From the NCBI RefSeq assembly GCF_014253075.1, contig NZ_JACLZJ010000005.1, positions 1 through 64,000 of the forward strand: 64,000 nt of DNA, given 5' to 3'. Each line of letters begins with the position of its first letter. Position 1 is the first letter of the stretch. This stretch comes from Ochrobactrum sp. CM-21-5. Lineage in GTDB: Bacteria; Pseudomonadota; Alphaproteobacteria; Rhizobiales; Rhizobiaceae. The position numbers and the translations under genes are program-made. Of this stretch, positions 61,053 through 64,000 are shown one piece after another. The notes under the pieces are model-generated. The model had not been told where the DNA came from and did not search any database. It saw only the letters and a list, made by a program, of their open reading frames with translations.

Positions 61053-63029
61053 TCAGTCGCCGTTGCGCAGGCGCACGATATCCGGCGGTGTAGCCTCTTC
61101 CGCAAGCCGGGCAATCGCTTCGCCGAGGGTCAGCGATTCCTGATCGCGCAATCCAAGACGGCGCATGTTGACCGTTTTCTCTTCAGCTTCACGCTTACCG
61201 CAGACGAGAATGACCGGAACCTTCTGGAGTGAATGCTCACGCACCTTGTAGTTGATTTTCTCGTTGCGCAGATCGGTCGCGACCAGCAAACCGGCTGCTC
61301 TGAGTTTGGCCGCAGCTTCCATGGCATAATCGTCAGCGTCGGACGTGATTGTTGCAACCACAACCTGAACCGGCGCGAACCAGAGCGGCATGTGACCGGC
61401 AAAGTTTTCGATCAGAATGCCGAGGAAGCGCTCCATGGAGCCACAGATCGCGCGGTGAATCATCACCGGCTGGCGCTTTTCCGAATCCTTGTCGATATAG
61501 AAGGCGCCAAACCGCTCGGGCAGATTGAAATCGACCTGCGTGGTGCCGCATTGCCATTCACGTCCGATGGCATCCTTCAGCGTATATTCGAACTTCGGAC
61601 CGTAGAAGGCACCCTCGCCCGGCAAAATACCGGTCTTGATATTGTTCGACTGCTGCTGGATCTTCTCCAGCACCGACATCATAACACTTTCGGCACGGTC
61701 CCAAAGCTCATCGGAGCCGACACGCTTTTCAGGACGGGTGGAAAGCTTGATGGTGATCTCCTCGAAGCCGAAATCCTTGTAGACCGACAAGATGAGATCG
61801 TTGATGCGCAGGCATTCGGCAGCCATCTGCTCTTCGGTGCAGAAGATGTGCGCATCGTCCTGCGTGAAACCTCGCACGCGCATCAATCCATGCAGGGCGC
61901 CGGACGGTTCATAGCGATGAACATTGCCAAATTCTGCAAGCTTTATAGGTAGATCGCGGTAAGATTTAAGCCCATGCTTGAATATCATCACATGGCCCGG
62001 ACAATTCATCGGCTTCAGCGCGAACACGCGGTCGTCATCGGTTTCGTCACCGGCAACAGTCACCTTGAACATATTATCGCGATACCAGCCCCAATGGCCT
62101 GAGGTCTCCCAAAGCGACTTGTCCAGCACCTGCGGCGCATTGACTTCCTGGTAGCCATGGCTGTCCAGACGGCGACGCATATAACTGACCAGTGTCTGGA
62201 ACATCTTCCAGCCTTTGGCGTGCCAGAACACGACGCCCGGTCCTTCTTCCTGAAAATGGAAAAGGTCCATCTCCCGACCAAGACGGCGGTGGTCGCGCTT
62301 TTCTGCTTCTTCAAGCATATGCAGATATGCCTGAAGATCATTGTCGTTGGCAAAAGCCGTGCCATAGATACGGGTCAGCATCGGGTTATTGGCATCGCCG
62401 CGCCAGTAAGCGCCTGCAACCTTCATCAGCTTGAAGGAATTACCGATCTGCCCCGTCGAAGCCATGTGTGGACCGCGACAAAGGTCGAACCAGTGGCCCT
62501 GATAATAAATCTTGAGGTCCTGCCCCTCGGGAATGGCGTCCACGAGTTCGACCTTGTAGTTTTCGCCCTTGTCGGCAAAAACTTGGCGGGCTTTTTCACG
62601 CGACCAGACTTCCTTGGTAAAGGGCTTGTTGCGCTGAATAATCTCGCGCATCTTCTTTTCGATCACCGGCAGATCGTCGAGCGTAAATGGCTCATTGCGC
62701 GCAAAATCGTAATAGAAACCATTTTCAATGACAGGACCGATTGTCACCTGCGTTCCCGGAAACAGCTCCTGGACAGCTTCAGCCAGAACGTGGGCTGTGT
62801 CGTGGCGAATGAGTTCCAGCGCACGCGGATCTTCGCGGGTCAGAATCTCGATCTTACCGGAAGCGCCAAGCGGATCGGACAGATCGCGCACGGTGCCGTC
62901 AACGGCATAGGCCACAGCCTTCTTGGCGAGAGATTTGGAAATTGATTCCGCCAGTGCCACCCCGGTCATTGACGCATCGTATTCGCGTACGGAACCATCG
63001 GGAAATTGCATGGAAACGGTATTCGACAT
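61053..63029 (-). CDS. thrS: Threonyl-tRNA synthetase
   Basis: A 658-residue class II synthetase charging tRNA-Thr. An N-terminal TGS domain (about residues 1-60) is followed by the editing domain with [11 protein letters not shown] (HxxxH) and DLCRGPHM. The catalytic core has [14 protein letters not shown] (zinc Cys) and motif 2 [28 protein letters not shown]. The anticodon domain ends the protein. I choose the ATG at 63029 (MSNTVSMQF), which has AAGGA at 8 bases; the ATG three codons earlier would have that site too close. Confidence 0.96.
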   Translation of the reverse strand: MSNTVSMQFPDGSVREYDASMTGVALAESISKSLAKKAVAYAVDGTVRDLSDPLGASGKIEILTREDPRALELIRHDTAHVLAEAVQELFPGTQVTIGPVIENGFYYDFARNEPFTLDDLPVIEKKMREIIQRNKPFTKEVWSREKARQVFADKGENYKVELVDAIPEGQDLKIYYQGHWFDLCRGPHMASTGQIGNSFKLMKVAGAYWRGDANNPMLTRIYGTAFANDNDLQAYLHMLEEAEKRDHRRLGREMDLFHFQEEGPGVVFWHAKGWKMFQTLVSYMRRRLDSHGYQEVNAPQVLDKSLWETSGHWGWYRDNMFKVTVAGDETDDDRVFALKPMNCPGHVMIFKHGLKSYRDLPIKLAEFGNVHRYEPSGALHGLMRVRGFTQDDAHIFCTEEQMAAECLRINDLILSVYKDFGFEEITIKLSTRPEKRVGSDELWDRAESVMMSVLEKIQQQSNNIKTGILPGEGAFYGPKFEYTLKDAIGREWQCGTTQVDFNLPERFGAFYIDKDSEKRQPVMIHRAICGSMERFLGILIENFAGHMPLWFAPVQVVVATITSDADDYAMEAAAKLRAAGLLVATDLRNEKINYKVREHSLQKVPVILVCGKREAEEKTVNMRRLGLRDQESLTLGEAIARLAEEATPPDIVRLRNGD

Positions 63030-63189
63030 TCTATTCATCCTTATCCAGTCCCGCCAACGATTGCGGGTGGTTTTCGATCATGCATATAAAGGAAGTCTGG
63101 CTTCTAATCTCTTTTGTGCGACCAGTAAAGCGCCGCAACCTGACAACAACAGGCAACAGGAAGCGACGAAATGTCCGAACGCCGTAGAA

Positions 63190-64000
63190 TTAGTTCCGGA
63201 TCGGAAGACAATCGATATTCTGGCGCTTCAACTGGGCACATGCTTTTTCGGCGGATACAGAATCCTTGAAACCTGCGAAACGCACACGATAGACCTTGCG
63301 GCGCTTTTCAGCGGGCGAGATTTCCGCTTTCAAACCCGGAGCCACCTTATCGACCGCCGGACGCAGCTTTTCCTGAAGTTCCTTGGCTCCTGCAAGCGTT
63401 GGAGGAGCGCCAAGCTGGATTGTCCACACCGCTGCACTGGCTGCGATCAGAAAACCGCCATCACCCTGCTCGATCCGTGACTCATCAATCAGATCGGCGA
63501 CCGCATCTACTTTCGGCTTGGCCGCGACGGACTTCGCCGGCGGCAACGGCTTTGCCATGGCGACAACCGGCTGATCCGTAGCCGTTCCCTCGGTTCCAAA
63601 GTGGGTCAAAAGCTTTGCCATCTGGTCGTCACGCTGACGCGCAGAACCAGCCCCCAGAACAACACCGACAAGATGCCTGTTGTTGATGATGGCCGAGGAG
63701 ACGAGGTTATAGCCGGAAACGTCCGTATAGCCGGTCTTGATACCGTCCACTCCCTGATAGCGGTACATCAGATTGTTGTGGCCTTTGCGCTCCTTGCCCC
63801 GAAACGTGAACGAGGATTGCGAAAACAAAGAATATTCCTGCGGAAAATCACGCCGCAATGACATTCCAAGCACAGCCATGTCGCGTGCAGTCGTCAGCTG
63901 GGTCGCTTTTGCAGTCAATCCCGACGGATTAACGAAAAATGTGCTCTTCATGCCGATCTGTCGCGCCCGCTGGGTCATCAAGCGACCAAATGCCGCCTCC
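63190..64000 (-). CDS. D-alanyl-D-alanine carboxypeptidase with SPOR domain (5' end beyond window)
   Basis: The visible 269 residues are the C-terminal part of a class A low-molecular-weight penicillin-binding protein. The third active-site motif KTG is present in VDGIKTGYTDVSGYN, and MKSTFFVNPSGLTA is typical of the family. The catalytic SxxK and SxN lie beyond the window edge. The last 75 residues form a SPOR-like domain (AAVWTIQLGAPPTLAGAKELQ), which binds denuded glycan at division sites. It trims pentapeptides of peptidoglycan in the periplasm. Confidence 0.9.
   Translation of the reverse strand, partial: EAAFGRLMTQRARQIGMKSTFFVNPSGLTAKATQLTTARDMAVLGMSLRRDFPQEYSLFSQSSFTFRGKERKGHNNLMYRYQGVDGIKTGYTDVSGYNLVSSAIINNRHLVGVVLGAGSARQRDDQMAKLLTHFGTEGTATDQPVVAMAKPLPPAKSVAAKPKVDAVADLIDESRIEQGDGGFLIAASAAVWTIQLGAPPTLAGAKELQEKLRPAVDKVAPGLKAEISPAEKRRKVYRVRFAGFKDSVSAEKACAQLKRQNIDCLPIRN

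Noticed and set aside
7524-63981. CRISPR arrays, tRNA or rRNA genes
   Set aside because: No regularly spaced direct repeats, cloverleaf patterns or rRNA-like sequence were noticed when reading the intergenic regions; a covariance-model scan was not possible.

Overview
The window reads as a chromosomal segment of an alphaproteobacterium of the Brucellaceae, most likely an environmental Ochrobactrum-type Brucella. This is inferred from protein character, from the gyrA-coaD-ppi-ppi-queA-tgt gene order, from palindromic intergenic repeats of the kind found across Rhizobiales, and from the presence of a full phosphonate cluster. No rRNA, tRNA or CRISPR array was seen.

Layout. Positions 1-7413 form an AT-richer accessory region. 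It holds the tail of an IS3-family element, then a tight three-gene minus-strand operon (4469 down to 356) of proteins built from bacterial Ig-like (Big_1/invasin-like) domains without visible signal peptides. Divergent from these, across a 70-bp promoter region, is a 957-residue classical autotransporter. This pairing of signal-less Ig-domain proteins with an autotransporter is the least explained and most interesting part of the window.

Positions 7524-19340 carry a carbon-phosphorus lyase locus. The repressor phnF faces phnG-H-I-J-K-L, a hexapeptide acyltransferase, phnM and phnN, followed by the uptake genes phnC-D-E-E. Pho-box-like direct repeats lie upstream of both phnG and phnC, and a palindrome that fits a PhnF operator lies between phnF and phnG. 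Together the genes import phosphonates and break the C-P bond when phosphate is short; no phnP or phnO is present here.

Positions 19380-27604 are core genes: marC, gyrA, a 49-residue membrane protein, coaD, two cyclophilins (one exported, one cytoplasmic), queA and tgt. The Tgt has lost three of its four usual zinc ligands. Positions 27818-34861 encode a CUT2-type sugar ABC importer (binding protein, ATPase, two permeases), a LacI repressor and a Gfo/Idh/MocA dehydrogenase, driven by a promoter carrying two matching palindromes. Positions 34908-39889 hold a TetR regulator divergent from an RND efflux adaptor and pump, with a perfect palindrome filling the promoter spacer.

Positions 40000-47528 contain a luciferase-like oxidoreductase, a LysR regulator, glutaryl-CoA dehydrogenase with a family III CoA-transferase (probable glutarate activation and oxidation), threonine dehydratase and a DEAD-box helicase with a long structured leader. 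Positions 47696-50871 look like one operon: cysK, an AlaX-type tRNA editing protein, a mercaptopyruvate sulfurtransferase and a GNAT acetyltransferase. The rest holds a diguanylate cyclase, a 53-residue membrane protein, an acetate/succinate CoA-transferase, a TPR-methyltransferase, an SBF-type transporter, galE, mazG, a flavin reductase, a nitroreductase, an exported protein of unknown role, thrS, and a D,D-carboxypeptidase cut by the window edge.
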